Of a stretch of DNA of 62,000 bases, positions 30,201 through 37,149 are shown one piece after another (within the stretch, counting starts at the first letter, position 1; every line of letters begins with the position of its first letter). This DNA comes from Mesostigma viride (taxonomy: Eukaryota > Streptophyta > Mesostigmatophyceae > Mesostigmatales > Mesostigmataceae): assembly GCA_009746045.1 (NCBI GenBank), contig RPFO01000315.1, positions 1 to 62,000 on the forward strand, written 5' to 3'. The notes beneath the pieces were generated by a model. It did not search any database. It was not told where the DNA came from and worked only from the letters and a program-made list of their open reading frames with translations. A program made the position numbers and the translations under genes.

Positions 30201-32566
30201 TATGCGTGGTCGACCCGGACGAGCGGGATGATGCCATGATGCGGGGGGAACAAGCGTCGCCCATGGACCTGTCCTACGAGACAGTCGAGCGCGAGGCGGG
30301 ACCATCGGGCGAGGCGCAGTCCGCCGTCGCGCGGGAGGCTGCGCTGGAGTTTGCGCAGCTCCAGGACGCGTGCGAGAGCCTCTTGCTGCTGCAGCGCAGC
30401 GACGTGGCGTTTGATGGTCCGCATGCCGCGCCGCTGGAGCTGTTCTACCTGCTGCTGTGCGAATGGCAGGCGCGGAGCGGCGCGCGGGGGTTGCGGTGCC
30501 TGTCGTTCGCCGCCCGGAACGCGCCCGGCGCGGAGGACGTGGGCACCGACGTGGCCGCGCGGTTCTCGATGGCCTTGCTCACCTGCGTATGGCAGCGCGC
30601 GCAAGGCGTGCAGGGTGAGATCGATGCGGCGGTGCGCGGCTTGGAGCGCGCGTTGGCGGCGATGGGACGCATGCCGTCGCTCCAGTTTGTGTTGGGTCGC
30701 ATGCTCTCCCACGCGGACGTGCCCCAGATGGCGGAGCGCGGCGCGTTCTGCTTGCACTGCGGGAAAGCGCACGATCCCGGTCCGGAAAGGGAGGATGCTG
30801 TGCCCATCATCGGCCTTCCCGGCACGATGGGCGACCTCGGTGAGCTTTTGCAGAGTGCAATGAAGCAGACGCTCTTCCAGAGCACGTGCCCTGCTTGCAG
30901 TTTTGCGGCCGCGCGCCGCAAGTGCGTCCTGCGCGGCGGGTTGCCGGCGTGGCTGCTCTTCCATGCCGAGGAGGGCAAGTGGGTGGGCGGCGCTCCGCTC
31001 GACCGCTTCCTCGCGGCGCTCTCCATCGCCGGTCAACACGACACCGACGTCGCCGCGCACGCTCGCCTGCGCGCGTTTGTGCGCCGCGGGCCCGGCGACC
31101 GCTTGGCGGTATGGCGGCGCGACGATGAGACGCCGGACGCGTGGTGGGTCACCGACGGCTCGGGCCCGGCGCGACGGCGGAGCGAGAAGGATCTCGCGGG
31201 GGCGCCGGCCGCGGAGATGGTGTGCATGTACGAGGTGGCGCCCGCGGGCGGTGCCATGCACGCCGCAGCCGACGTGCACGCGTCCGAGGTGGCGGCCGCG
31301 GCCGGCGCCGCCTACTATGACGAGGACCTCGGCGACGCGGCCGATGCCCCCTTGGACGCGCCGGCTCCACGGGCAGCAGACCGCGCGCCGCGTTCGCCCG
31401 TCGTCGTCGACGACGATGGCGAGGACGAGGGTGCCTCGCACGCAGCGGCCGTCCGACCCATCGATGTGTCGCGCGATGACGACGTCGCCATCGACCCGGA
31501 GTCCCTGACGCTACCGCTGGCAGCGGCGCCACGCGACGACGACTGCGTGATCATGGGGGAGGGGCAGGACACCACGCCATTCGCGTTCCGACCGCGCAGG
31601 GCCGCGCAGCAGCAGCCGCTGGTGGCAGACTGCCATCAATTCGTCACCTTCTTGCAGCAGAACGGCGGCGCGACTCTGCCTCCGAACCCGCGCGGCTCGT
31701 ACAAGTGGGGCGAGAACAGCTGCCCCACCGACGCGGCACTGGGGCTGCTGTACTTGGCGCTGGCGGTCACCAAGGAAGGTCTGCGCCTGTTGACGTGCCA
31801 CCGTGCGGACGAGTCCCACGGCGACGCATGCGCGCTCGGGCTGCAGCTGCTGTTCTGCATGCACACGTCCAGGACCGGCGACGTGTCCGCCATGACGCGC
31901 GCGAGGCAGGCGGTGCTGCCGCGGCTGAACGCGTCGCTGCGGAGGGACCGCGGCCAGATGGACAGCGTGACATCTACCGCCGCGGGCCTGCTCCGGTACG
32001 TGGACGGCGTGGTTCCTCGCCAGGGCGACTTCGCCTGCCGGGCGCCGTTCCCGGTGGACGGTCGGCTCGTGGACGTCAACAAGTTCACGCTCAGCCCGTG
32101 GGAAGCCGACCGCATGGACATCGACGAGCGCATCGCGGCCGCGTGCACGCAGGAGCGCATGGGCGCGCGCCCGCCGTGCCACCACTGCGGGTCGCCCCGC
32201 TGCGTGCCTCGACGCTACTTCGACCGAGTGCCGCCCGTGCTCGTCTTTCTGAACGTCTCCAGCCCCCTCCCGCTGATCAACTACGTAGGGAGCGGGCTGC
32301 CCAAGACGCTGGAGATCACCCTCTACATCGGCCGCGCGTGCGAGCAAGTGCGCGTCGCCTTGCGGCTGTGCGGGGCGGTCGAGTACCGCCCAGAGCACTT
32401 TGTCGTCTTGCGGCCGGTGGACTTGGACGCGGGCACGTGGGAAGAAGTGGACGACGGCCCGGGGCTGTCGGCCCCTGTCATCCGCACCCACTCGCGCATG
32501 AACCTCGTCGTCCTGGCCACCAAGACGACGGCGTGCGCGTACTCCGTGACGGTGCTCAATCGGTGA
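3790..32566 (+). CDS. Giant Helitron Rep/helicase/USP-like polyprotein gene, copy A (24 exons)
   Basis: This is my spliced model of the transposase of a Helitron rolling-circle transposon. Exons: 3790-3858, 4031-4198, 5817-5885, 6054-6236, 8108-8971, 9243-9398, 9532-10017, 10139-10291, 10466-10543, 10696-10860, 10995-11270, 13932-14572, 14705-14890, 15048-15319, 18327-19800, 19970-20278, 20421-20471, 22901-22942, 23080-24861, 24992-25672, 25835-25900, 26070-26144, 27315-27428, 27557-32566. All junctions are GT-AG and in phase, giving about 4,456 aa. Domain order: N-terminal extension (1-889), zinc finger (~947), HUH nuclease (~1458-1720), PIF1 helicase (~2119-2500), four USP-like units (~2866-4456). 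Exons 1-13 are supported by matching exons in a second copy. Exons 12-24 rest on recognisable Helitron motifs and phase. Exon 18 and the start codon are least certain. One frameshift in exon 14 breaks the frame as written. The family cuts and transfers single-stranded DNA in the nucleus. Confidence 0.8.
4275..5045. repeat. 191-bp tandem repeat, 4 copies, in intron 2 of gene A
   Basis: Four nearly identical units with starts spaced exactly 191 bp. Each holds a long imperfect palindrome. In the first unit CAAATGACAT at 4356 pairs with ATGTCATTTG at 4441-4450, and CCTGAAACTTGG pairs with CCAAGTTTCAGG inside it. The CAAGTTTCAGGCCAAT core is shared with the ~185-bp satellite. Absent from copies B and C. 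Confidence 0.9.
5046..5690. repeat. 30-bp GGCTGGCATGC minisatellite in intron 2 of gene A
   Basis: Units of about 30 bp built on GGCTGGCATGCATGCGTG plus a G/T-rich half. The array ends close to the ACAAAGGTACAGACACTTGT flank seen at other arrays. All six frames stay open because 30 is divisible by three. Confidence 0.9.
6296..7975. repeat. 30-bp minisatellite in intron 4 of gene A
   Basis: About 56 units of the GGCTGGCATGC repeat. The right flank is GGTGGGAGGATTACCATTCC followed by AATGATAGCTC. The long minus-strand ORFs here (ACQPPP-type) are repeat artefacts. Confidence 0.92.
8108..8971 (+). CDS. Exon 5 of Helitron gene A: Ala/Gln/Val/Gly-rich low-complexity segment
   Basis: 288 codons, phase 0 at both ends, bounded by CTCCAG and GTGAGT. 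After a short AQRIANLLQHWGRR helix the protein becomes a loose repeat of blocks containing VWPQ, VQxGQ and GQATAM, about 200 residues long and probably disordered. It ends in a basic, Ser/Thr-rich patch (LKRVRSSTAS). Copy B has 260 codons. The difference comes from in-frame deletions in the repetitive part, so the reading frame has been kept while length drifts. Function unknown. Confidence 0.7.
9243..11270 (+). CDS. Exons 6-11 of Helitron gene A: charged helical part of the N-terminal extension
   Basis: Exons 9243-9398, 9532-10017, 10139-10291, 10466-10543, 10696-10860 and 10995-11270, all phase 0. Exon 6 is acidic (EDNSDEFNDEDVRTA). Exon 7 starts with a basic helix (LESKRRFDRLSLEAQRRLQE) and carries KRRFVKITDPEEDD. 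Exons 8-10 look helical, with many Asp/Glu/Leu. Exon 11 ends in basic clusters, QRKKREEE and RTKKKR, which could be nuclear localisation signals. That would suit a transposase, but it is an inference. No known family was recognised. Codon use is less GC-biased than in exons 12-24. Introns here are 121-271 bp and repeat-free. Confidence 0.7.
11325..13925. repeat. 30-bp minisatellite in intron 11 of gene A
   Basis: About 2.6 kb. It contains an internal duplication: the block starting GAGTTTTTTGGTTTGCGCAG at about 11312 recurs at about 12271. The right-flank motif ACCATTCCAATGA occurs twice near the end (13640 and 13870). Confidence 0.92.
13932..15319 (+). CDS. Exons 12-14 of Helitron gene A: zinc finger and pre-Rep region
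   Basis: Exons 13932-14572, 14705-14890 and 15048-15319. Exon 12 carries the N-terminal Helitron zinc finger: CKHC at about residue 947, then FREE and CCSNGKIRGLKP, matching the CxxC...CCxxGK pattern of Helitron N domains. Exon 12 ends on GA before a GTAGGT donor, and exon 13 opens with G, restoring a Glu codon (QEYAGNNP). Exon 13 has the conserved VSDANRVWNQGRIQVSAHYE-like block. In exon 14 the first part is open in one frame (DQRTAQPG to AQEEGG) and the second part in another (EDAPAGREEGG to MHLQAGIP). The switch lies at a run of seven Gs at 15184-15190. One more G, or two fewer, would restore the frame and the phase needed by exon 15. Confidence 0.75.
15448..18160. repeat. ~185-bp GGACCATGG satellite in intron 14 of gene A
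   Basis: About 15 units, each with GGACCATGGC, TGATGGACTAGTGTG, AAGTTTCAGCCC and CTCGTTTGCATATTTTAGGA. There is higher-order structure: 16009-16218 and 16744-16953 are nearly identical, a period of 735 bp or four units. Confidence 0.9.
18327..19800 (+). CDS. Exon 15 of Helitron gene A: HUH/Y2 Rep endonuclease
   Basis: This exon encodes the rolling-circle replication initiator nuclease that nicks one strand at the element ends and stays covalently attached through tyrosine. All three Rep motifs are visible. Motif 1 is LFVTMTCNIRWPEI (about residue 1458). The metal-binding HUH motif is GLPHAHIIF, with His at about 1533 and 1535. The two-tyrosine motif is MYLNKYINKG, with Tyr at about 1716 and 1720. 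KYINKG is a Helitron signature. No catalytic residue is missing. The exon begins with one base that completes a Pro codon with the two bases ending exon 14. It ends in phase 0 at GTAAGT. Confidence 0.93.
19970..22942 (+). CDS. Exons 16-18 of Helitron gene A: Rep-helicase linker
   Basis: Exons 19970-20278 (103 codons), 20421-20471 (17) and 22901-22942 (14). Exon 16 continues the Helitron core: VPAMRAIWVILGFP matches the usual block after the Y2 motif, and SETTLTMYFARP plus LTYKEFFERY match the conserved TLTxYF and YxEF blocks. Exon 17 is short but has good splice sites and phase. Exon 18 (PPTGAKGADRDTSN) is the weakest exon of the model; it was chosen because CAG and GTGAGT flank a phase-0 stretch. 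The intron between exons 17 and 18 is 2.4 kb, almost all satellite. Confidence 0.65.
20568..22745. repeat. ~185-bp satellite in intron 17 of gene A
   Basis: About 12 units of the same family and orientation, with unit-specific variants such as TACGCGCGCGCACG. It ends in a short relic of the 40-bp repeat (22746-22830). Confidence 0.9.
22746..22830. repeat. Degenerate relic of the 40-bp repeat in intron 17 of gene A
   Basis: CACCACCCTTGTGG, GAAGCTATGCTGAA and a second CACCACCCTTGTG match the 40-bp unit that forms the 3-kb array in intron 11 of copy B. About two decayed units. Confidence 0.6.
23080..24861 (+). CDS. Exon 19 of Helitron gene A: PIF1-family 5'-3' DNA helicase core
   Basis: 594 codons. 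The start (RWFIVPRERRHYCRLR, then TSFQSLRTVDG and GLLEDDNE) is the conserved block between Rep and helicase in Helitrons. Helicase motifs follow in order: I GPAGTGKTT (about residue 2119), Ia AFTGVASLQLHGG, II IIVDEVGMM, III VVFAGDFRQVAPVV, IV LTTNHRS, and a late block with AVVVATNAKRDEIN. The Walker A Lys and Walker B Asp-Glu are present. Motif II reads DEVGMM where many PIF1 proteins have DEISM. The family unwinds the strand displaced during rolling-circle transposition. The exon ends before motif VI, which is in exon 20. Confidence 0.93.
24992..25672 (+). CDS. Exon 20 of Helitron gene A: helicase motif VI and acidic linker
   Basis: 227 codons. It opens with LAWGITVHKCQGQTL and continues to LYTALSRVAG, the C-terminal PIF1 motifs that complete the ATPase. 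After about residue 90 of the exon the protein becomes strongly acidic (runs such as GGDDDDWDMMDLGD and NPNDEDAYELGDN) and probably disordered. The exon ends with MSFTDENPF directly before GTCAGT. That closing motif is repeated at the ends of exons 21 and 22. The acidic tail tethers the helicase to the protease-like region. Confidence 0.9.
25835..27428 (+). CDS. Exons 21-23 of Helitron gene A: duplicated mini-exons in the acidic linker
   Basis: Exons 25835-25900 (22 codons), 26070-26144 (25) and 27315-27428 (38). Exons 21 and 22 are tandem duplicates: both start GSEGVGM and end SSYADE(D/N)PF, and their preceding introns are also alike. Exon 22 has a three-residue addition (SQV). Exon 23 is acidic and glycine-rich (ESEDGGCGDGENAN). 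All are phase 0. Alternative acceptors a few tens of bases upstream exist, so precise starts are moderately sure. No domain was recognised; these are probably spacers. Confidence 0.65.
26151..27262. repeat. ~185-bp satellite in intron 22 of gene A
   Basis: About six units. The satellite begins only seven bases after the 5' splice site (GTGAGTC then CACGTGCTAGTGCGCGC). Confidence 0.9.
27557..32566 (+). CDS. Exon 24 of Helitron gene A: four tandem USP-like protease units
   Basis: 1,669 codons ending TGA. Four units resemble ubiquitin-specific proteases (peptidase family C19). Unit 2 (about 29190-30110) has the Cys box EDNSCPVDSVLGL (Cys ~3359) and His box GGDHFVVLRR (His ~3581). Unit 4 (about 31620-32566) has GENSCPTDAALGL (Cys ~4176) and PEHFVVLRP (His ~4401). 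Unit 1 (about 27790-28720) has Gly where Cys should be (NGSGAHDTAL) but keeps KHFVFCR. Unit 3 (about 30345-31250) has FDGPHAAPLEL and DRLAVWR, so lacks both Cys and His. Each unit has CxxC pairs like USP zinc fingers, then a hydrophobic strand such as RVPPVLVFLNV. Acidic, Pro-rich linkers separate the units. Cleavage of ubiquitin or a related protein by units 2 and 4 is inferred, not shown. OTU proteases are known in some Helitrons, but these motifs fit USP better. Confidence 0.8.
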   Translation, partial: DAEQEECPLVTELGGAVEHAGSEELPEAAAQPLDRMSVSDEAAGAATVASPRPNSDVSVVSREEAALAAAAVAPVTLEEREVLDDMRAACRGVVLRPRDATFRSSNGSGAHDTALEVVFAKLSLTQMRAESGGLSLVTPPVAPQDSPGGALDFRVAGAMLSCMLARARGSVQPMCDARDEFRRLCDLAQPGVRLSGVGALMSVLRRALLHVGGPALVERAPCCGSCGLQGETGECVVDVVDVSAAPGTLEERTRSLLRRRLQDAACAGCNGRAVVCDRYMRGGFPACVLVHGGRDVRACGGDAVPSYFDASVVDGDSGAEVAVVARLRGFVEQRADKHFVFCRAVDAAAGLWQVVDPVEAVSAPATVVDALPHALVLCVYDVRPVSQPAEHVLPESPRVVARPPGNPRNVPPGDWSAEPRVEPPEPPPAEDEDEDIAALAAEPGLPAEVQEARAEFFRGLFSEVGGLHSGREQQRRSRREARAADGEQGEAAAPARRATDEAARPAPSSGRGSEPSAPAPAPLGSLFPAGGHSGSSKCSCRACFTFEELMLKYETLMLVANELTPNGEDNSCPVDSVLGLGLIMLILTQRAGRSGLQALRCNPREGHGEHCKIGLALLRYYIATAEGNQSDMDRFREWVRRLLDERYGRKRGAFAEAIDNLTTVLQHFDDCDLFHGGRACVREFRQDLGKVPLPILLTDCPEEWDVKTRMMAKCREAFCFERCRNCQRDECDKEEQVFKREPRFIVYGESGMVQTAAPRIPETLVMDVLIGDERREARVTAWLSCMLLHYGGDHFVVLRRTRPSSVWEEVDAHRKRAKVRRCQDPDLGDVATIAIASCYCVSDVLPLPLPMPLPIPARVASSPKTPARPAVEQTSQPVGTRVCVVDPDERDDAMMRGEQASPMDLSYETVEREAGPSGEAQSAVAREAALEFAQLQDACESLLLLQRSDVAFDGPHAAPLELFYLLLCEWQARSGARGLRCLSFAARNAPGAEDVGTDVAARFSMALLTCVWQRAQGVQGEIDAAVRGLERALAAMGRMPSLQFVLGRMLSHADVPQMAERGAFCLHCGKAHDPGPEREDAVPIIGLPGTMGDLGELLQSAMKQTLFQSTCPACSFAAARRKCVLRGGLPAWLLFHAEEGKWVGGAPLDRFLAALSIAGQHDTDVAAHARLRAFVRRGPGDRLAVWRRDDETPDAWWVTDGSGPARRRSEKDLAGAPAAEMVCMYEVAPAGGAMHAAADVHASEVAAAAGAAYYDEDLGDAADAPLDAPAPRAADRAPRSPVVVDDDGEDEGASHAAAVRPIDVSRDDDVAIDPESLTLPLAAAPRDDDCVIMGEGQDTTPFAFRPRRAAQQQPLVADCHQFVTFLQQNGGATLPPNPRGSYKWGENSCPTDAALGLLYLALAVTKEGLRLLTCHRADESHGDACALGLQLLFCMHTSRTGDVSAMTRARQAVLPRLNASLRRDRGQMDSVTSTAAGLLRYVDGVVPRQGDFACRAPFPVDGRLVDVNKFTLSPWEADRMDIDERIAAACTQERMGARPPCHHCGSPRCVPRRYFDRVPPVLVFLNVSSPLPLINYVGSGLPKTLEITLYIGRACEQVRVALRLCGAVEYRPEHFVVLRPVDLDAGTWEEVDDGPGLSAPVIRTHSRMNLVVLATKTTACAYSVTVLNR

Positions 32567-32845
32567 ACACCGGGGCGAGGCGGGAGGGGGGGGGGGAGGA
32601 GCGTGGATGCAACTCGTCACGCGAGAGTTGCGTGCAGGGGGGGTCCCCGCATGAGTGAGGGGCGCTTCGCTGAGTAGAGTGGCTAGGGTTTTCTAGATTA
32701 GATTAGCTTAGAGTTAGATTAGGTAGGCTTCGTGGCTTCAACCACCTCCATCCATCCAGCAAGGAATATGTGCTACATGATCATGTTATAATTTAATTTT
32801 ATTTTAATTTAATGTCACTTTCTAGCAATTTAAGTATGGAAATAG
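32567..32845 (+). other. 3' flank of Helitron gene A
   Basis: Holds a G-rich stretch, a possible hairpin (GCAACTC at about 32607 pairing with GAGTTGC), two CTAG sites (near 32680 and 32692) and an AT-rich stretch at 32780-32815. No AATAAA is evident. A Helitron 3' end (hairpin then CTRR) could be here, but the hairpin-CTAG spacing is too long to call. Confidence 0.3.
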
Positions 32846-32985
32846 GGACCATGGCACCCCCTGGCCATGTCCACCCCCCTCAAACGATGGACCTGCAAGC
32901 CCCCACTTTGCCCACATGATGGACTAGTATGGGCATGCCTCCTCCCAAGTTTCAGCCCTATCCAAACTCGTTTGCATAACTCCGT
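32846..32985. repeat. Single ~185-bp satellite unit, + orientation, in the 3' flank of gene A
   Basis: One unit in the same orientation as the intronic arrays. It abuts a duplicated piece of the gene's 3' end, after which the satellite continues in reverse orientation. Confidence 0.85.
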
Positions 32986-32986
32986 A

Positions 32987-33018
32987 CGTGACGGTGCTCA
33001 ATCGGTGAACACCGGGGG
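32987..33018 (+). repeat. Duplicated 3' end of exon 24 at the satellite inversion point
   Basis: The bases GTGACGGTGCTCAATCGGTG and the following AACACCGGGG repeat the last codons, stop and first 3' bases of the Helitron gene (32546-32576). They sit exactly between a + oriented and a - oriented satellite unit. Confidence 0.85.
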
Positions 33019-36000
33019 GCCATGGTCCTAAAGTATGCAAATGGGCTTGGATTGGGCTGAAACTTGGAGGGAGCCTTCCCCCACACTAGACCATCATGTG
33101 GGCAAAGTGGGGTCGTGCAGGTCCATCATTTGAGGGAGTGGATGCTGCCAGGGGCTGACATGGTCCCTCATGCGCGCTAGCACGTGCCCACCGTTAGGGG
33201 TGGGCCATGGTCCTAAAATATGCAAGTGGGCTTGGATTGGCCTGAAACTTGGAGGGAGGCTTCCCCCACACTATCCCATCATGTGGCCAAAGTGGGGTCG
33301 TGCAGGTCCATCATTTGGGGGGGTGGCTGCTGCCAGGGGGTGGCATGGTCCCTCGTGTGCGCTAGCACGTGCCCGCCGTTAGGGGTGGGTCATGGTCCTA
33401 AAATATCCAAATGACCTTGGATTGGCCTGAAACTTGGAGGGAGCCTTCCCCCACACTAGCCCATCATGTGGGCAAAGTGGGGTCGTGCAGGTCCGTCACT
33501 TGAGGGAGTGGCTGCTGCCAGGGGGTCGCATGGTCCCTTGTGCGCGCTAGCACGTGTCCCACGTTAGGGATGGGCCAGGGTCCTAAAATATGCAAATGGG
33601 CTTGGATTGGCCTGAAACTTGGAGGGAGCCTTCCCCCACACTAGACCATCATGTGGCCAAAGTGGGGTCGTGCAGGTCCATCATTTGGGGCGGTGGATGT
33701 TGCCAGGGGGGCGCATGGTCCCTTGTGCGCGCTAGCACGTGCCCCCCGTTAGGGGTGGGCCATGGTCCTAAAATATCCAAATGGGCTTGGATTGGCCTGA
33801 AACTTGGAGGGAGCCTTTCCCCACACTAGCCCATCATGTGGGCAAAGTGGGGTCGTGCAGGTCAATCATTTTGGGGGTCGGCAACTGCCAGGGGGTGGCA
33901 TGGTCCCTCGTGCGCGCTAGCACGTGCCCGCCGTTAGGGGTGGGCCATGGGTCTAAAATATGCAAATGACCTTCCATTGAGCTGAAACTTGGAGGGAGCC
34001 TTCCCCCACACTATCCCATCATGTGGCCAAAGTGGGGTCGTGCAGGTCCATCATTTGAGGGAGTACCTGCTGCCAGGGGGTGGCATCGTCCCTTGTGCGC
34101 GCTAGCACGTGCCCACCGTTAGGGATGGGCCAGGGTCCTAAAATATGCAAATGACCTTGGATTGGCCTGAAACTTGAAGGCAGGCTTCCCCCACACTATC
34201 CCATCACGTGGGCAAAGTGGGCTTGTGCAGGTCTATCAATTGGGAGGGTGGATGCTGCCAGGGGGTGGAATGGTCCCTCGTGGTCTCTCCGAGAAAAAAC
34301 GCCGTTAGGGGTGGGTCATGGTCCTAAATTATCCAAATGACCTTGGATTGGGCTGAAACTTGGAGGGAGCCTTCCCCCACACTATCCCATCATGTGGGCA
34401 AAGTGGGGTCGTGCAGGTCAATCATTTGAGGGAGTGGCTGCTGCCAGGGGGTCGCATGGTCCCTTGTGCGCGCTAGCACGTGCCCCCCGTTAGGGATGGG
34501 TCAGGGTCCTAAAATATGCAAATGGGCTTGGATTGGCCTGAAACTTGGAGGGAGCCTTCCCCCACACTAGAGCATCATGTGGCCAAAGTGGGGTCGTGCA
34601 GGTCCATCATTTGGGGCGGTGGATGTTGCCAGGGGGTCGCATGGTCCCTTGTGCGCGCTAGCACGTGCCCCCCGTTAGGGGTGGGCCATGGTCCTAAAAT
34701 ATCCAAATGGGCTTGGATTGGCCTGAAACTTGGAGGGAGCCTTCCCCCACACTAGAGCATCATGTGGCCAAAGTGGGGTCGTGCAGGTCCATCATTTGAG
34801 GGAGTGGCAACTGCCAGGGGGTGGCATGGTCCCTTGTGCGCGCTAGCACGTGCCCGCCGTTAGGGTTGGGCCATGGGTCTCAAATATCCAAATGATCTTG
34901 GATTGGCCTGAAACTTGGAGGGAGCCTTTCCCCACACTATCCCATCATGTGGGCAAAGTGGGGTCGTGCAGGTCAATGATTTGGGGGGTTGGCAACTGCC
35001 AGGGGGTCGCATGGTCCCTCGTGCGCGCTAGCACGTGCCCGCCGTTAGGGGTGGGTCATGGTGCTAAAATATGCAAATGACCTTCCATTGAGCTGAAACT
35101 TGGAGGGAGCCTTCCCCCACACTATCCCATCATGTGGCCAAAGTGGGGTCGTGCAGGTCCATCATTTGAGGGAGTAACTGCTGCCAGGGGGTGGCATCGT
35201 CCCTTGTGCGCGCTAGCACGTGCCCACCGTTAGGGATGGGCCAGGGTCCTAAAATATGCAAATGACCTTGGATTGGCCTGAAACTTGAAGGCAGGCTTCC
35301 CCCACACTAGCCCATCACGTGGGCAAAGTGGGCTTGTGCAGGTCTATCAATTGGGAGGGTGGATGCTGCCAGGGGGTGGAATGGTCCCTCGTGGTCTCTC
35401 CGAGAAAAAACGCCGTTAGGGGTGGGCCATGGGTCTAAAATATCCAAATGACCTTGGATTGGCCTGAAACTTGGAGGGAGGCTTCCCCCACACTAGCCCA
35501 TCATGTGGGCAAAGTGGGGTCGTGCAGGTCAATGATTTGGGGGGTTGGCAACTGCCAGGGGGTCGCATGGTCCCTTGTGCGCGCTAGCACGTGCCCGCCG
35601 TTAGGGTTGGGCCATGGGTCTCAAATATCCAAATGATCTTGGATTGGCCTGAAACTTGGAGGGAGCCTTCCCCCACACTATCCCATCATGTGGCCAAAGT
35701 GGGGTCGTGCAGGTCAATGACTTGGGGGGTTGGCAACTGCCAGGGGGTCGCATGGTCCCTCGTGCGCGCTAGCACGTGCCCGCCGTTAGGGGTGGGTCAT
35801 GGTGCTAAAATATGCAAATGACCTTGCATTGAGCTGAAACTTGGAGGGAGCCTTCCCCCACACTATCCCATCATGTGGGCAAAGTGGGGTCGTGCAGGTC
35901 CATCATTTGAGGGAGTAACTGCTGCCAGGGGGTGGCATCGTCCCTTGTGCGCGCTAGCACGTGCCCACCGTTAGGGATGGGCCATGGTCCTAAAATATGC

Positions 36001-36335
36001 AAATGACCTTGGCTTGGCCTGAAACTTGAAGGGAGGCTTCCCCCACACTATCCCATCACGTGGGCAAAGTGGGGTCGTGCAGGTCCATCATTTGGGGCGG
36101 TGGATGTTGCCAGGGGGTGGCATCGTCCCTTGTGCGCGCTAGCACGTGCCCCCCGTTAGGGATGGGCCATGGTCCTAAATTATGCAAATGACCTTGGATT
36201 GGCCTGAAACTTGGAGGGAGCCTTCCCCCACACTAGCCCATCACGTGGACAAAGTGGGGTCGTGCAGGTCCATCAATTGGGAGGGTGGATGCTGCCAGGG
36301 GGTGGAATGGTCCCTCGTGGTCTCTCCAAGAAAAA
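33019..36335. repeat. Inverted ~185-bp satellite array (intron 3 of inverted copy C)
   Basis: About 18 units, reverse-complemented relative to the arrays in gene A and thus in the same sense as the minus-strand exons of copy C. Higher-order repeats of about 741 and 926 bp are visible. Two units carry an odd GGTCTCTCCGAGAAAAAACG segment (near 34280 and 35390) that also occurs, in similar form, at the array's right border (36318). Confidence 0.9.
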
Positions 36336-36432
36336 AAAAAAATTTACGTGTGCACACCCTACCCTCCACTCAATTAATAGTATAAAAATCATATTAGACA
36401 TCACCAAGAATGCCACAGAGCAAAAAACTCAC

Positions 36433-36937
36433 CAGCTGCATCTCCGCAGAAGTCTGCCCACCGCTCGGCATGGGAGGCAGGAACGGCACCAGATGTAACA
36501 TCTGCGACCAGAACGGCACCCCCAGCAAACAAGGAACGCCACAAGGAACGCCACAAGGAACTCACCGTCAAATAAACGTTGTCACAGAAGCCGTCAGGTG
36601 GCGACAGGGCCAACCAATTCAGCACATCCCGGACGTAGGCCTGCTGCAACGAGACATCGCCCTTGTAAAGCCGGGCTTGCTCGACGTAATGATACGATTC
36701 TGGCCGCGGGTCCACACTGACAACCGTGCTCGCCTACACGTCTCAGAAGGCACACGAACAGAAATTCACACGTCGTATCTACGCACTAAGCAATATCCTG
36801 ACTCGCTCAAGATGTCAATGCAGAATGCAGAAATAAGGAAGCATCGAAACCTTTCCGTGGCCACTCACCTGCCCAACAAAGTATATTGATATCAGGTATA
36901 ACGTCCACCTCCTCATTCTGAAAGCGGCGTTGACCAT
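36433..36937 (-). pseudogene. Inverted truncated Helitron gene copy C (exons 1-3 only)
   Basis: Minus-strand exons 1 (36869-36937), 2 (36566-36733) and 3 (36433-36501) match copies A and B in length and splice sites. Exon 2 differs by a few residues (LYKGD, NWLAL). Intron 2 is only 64 bp here, against 1,618 bp in copy A and 157 bp in copy B, so this may be the pre-expansion state. Homology to the promoter continues to about 37150 and stops before module P. After exon 3 the intron runs into a long satellite array (36335 down to 33019) and no further exon follows. It cannot make the transposase. Confidence 0.8.
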
Positions 36938-37149
36938 CGATTACCTACGCCTGATGACAATCCTATCACAACAGCACAACTAGTGCGAGCCTGCCCCCGA
37001 GCTGCAGTAATTCCAATTTCCCGGCGTGAGTGGTTTCCTTACGTCCCTTAACAATGCCGAGCATTCTGACGATGCCAACTATATTGCATCCATCGCCACG
37101 CACTCCCAAAACACCGCGCCCCAAATTCGCTGGTTCACAACACTCCAAA

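Noticed and set aside
27557-32566. OTU cysteine protease, as in some Helitrons
   Set aside because: The NSCPxDxxLGL Cys box, the CxxC pairs between the boxes and the xHFVVLR His box fit the USP (C19) arrangement better than OTU.
30179-32620. Long minus-strand ORFs (30179-31441, 31511-32620) opposite exon 24
   Set aside because: Shadows caused by the high GC3 of the sense exon; Arg/His/Ala-rich with no recognisable motif.
32600-32700. Helitron 3' terminus (hairpin plus CTRR)
   Set aside because: A GCAACTC/GAGTTGC hairpin and CTAG sites exist, but they are tens of bases apart and no second copy of this end is in the window to confirm it.
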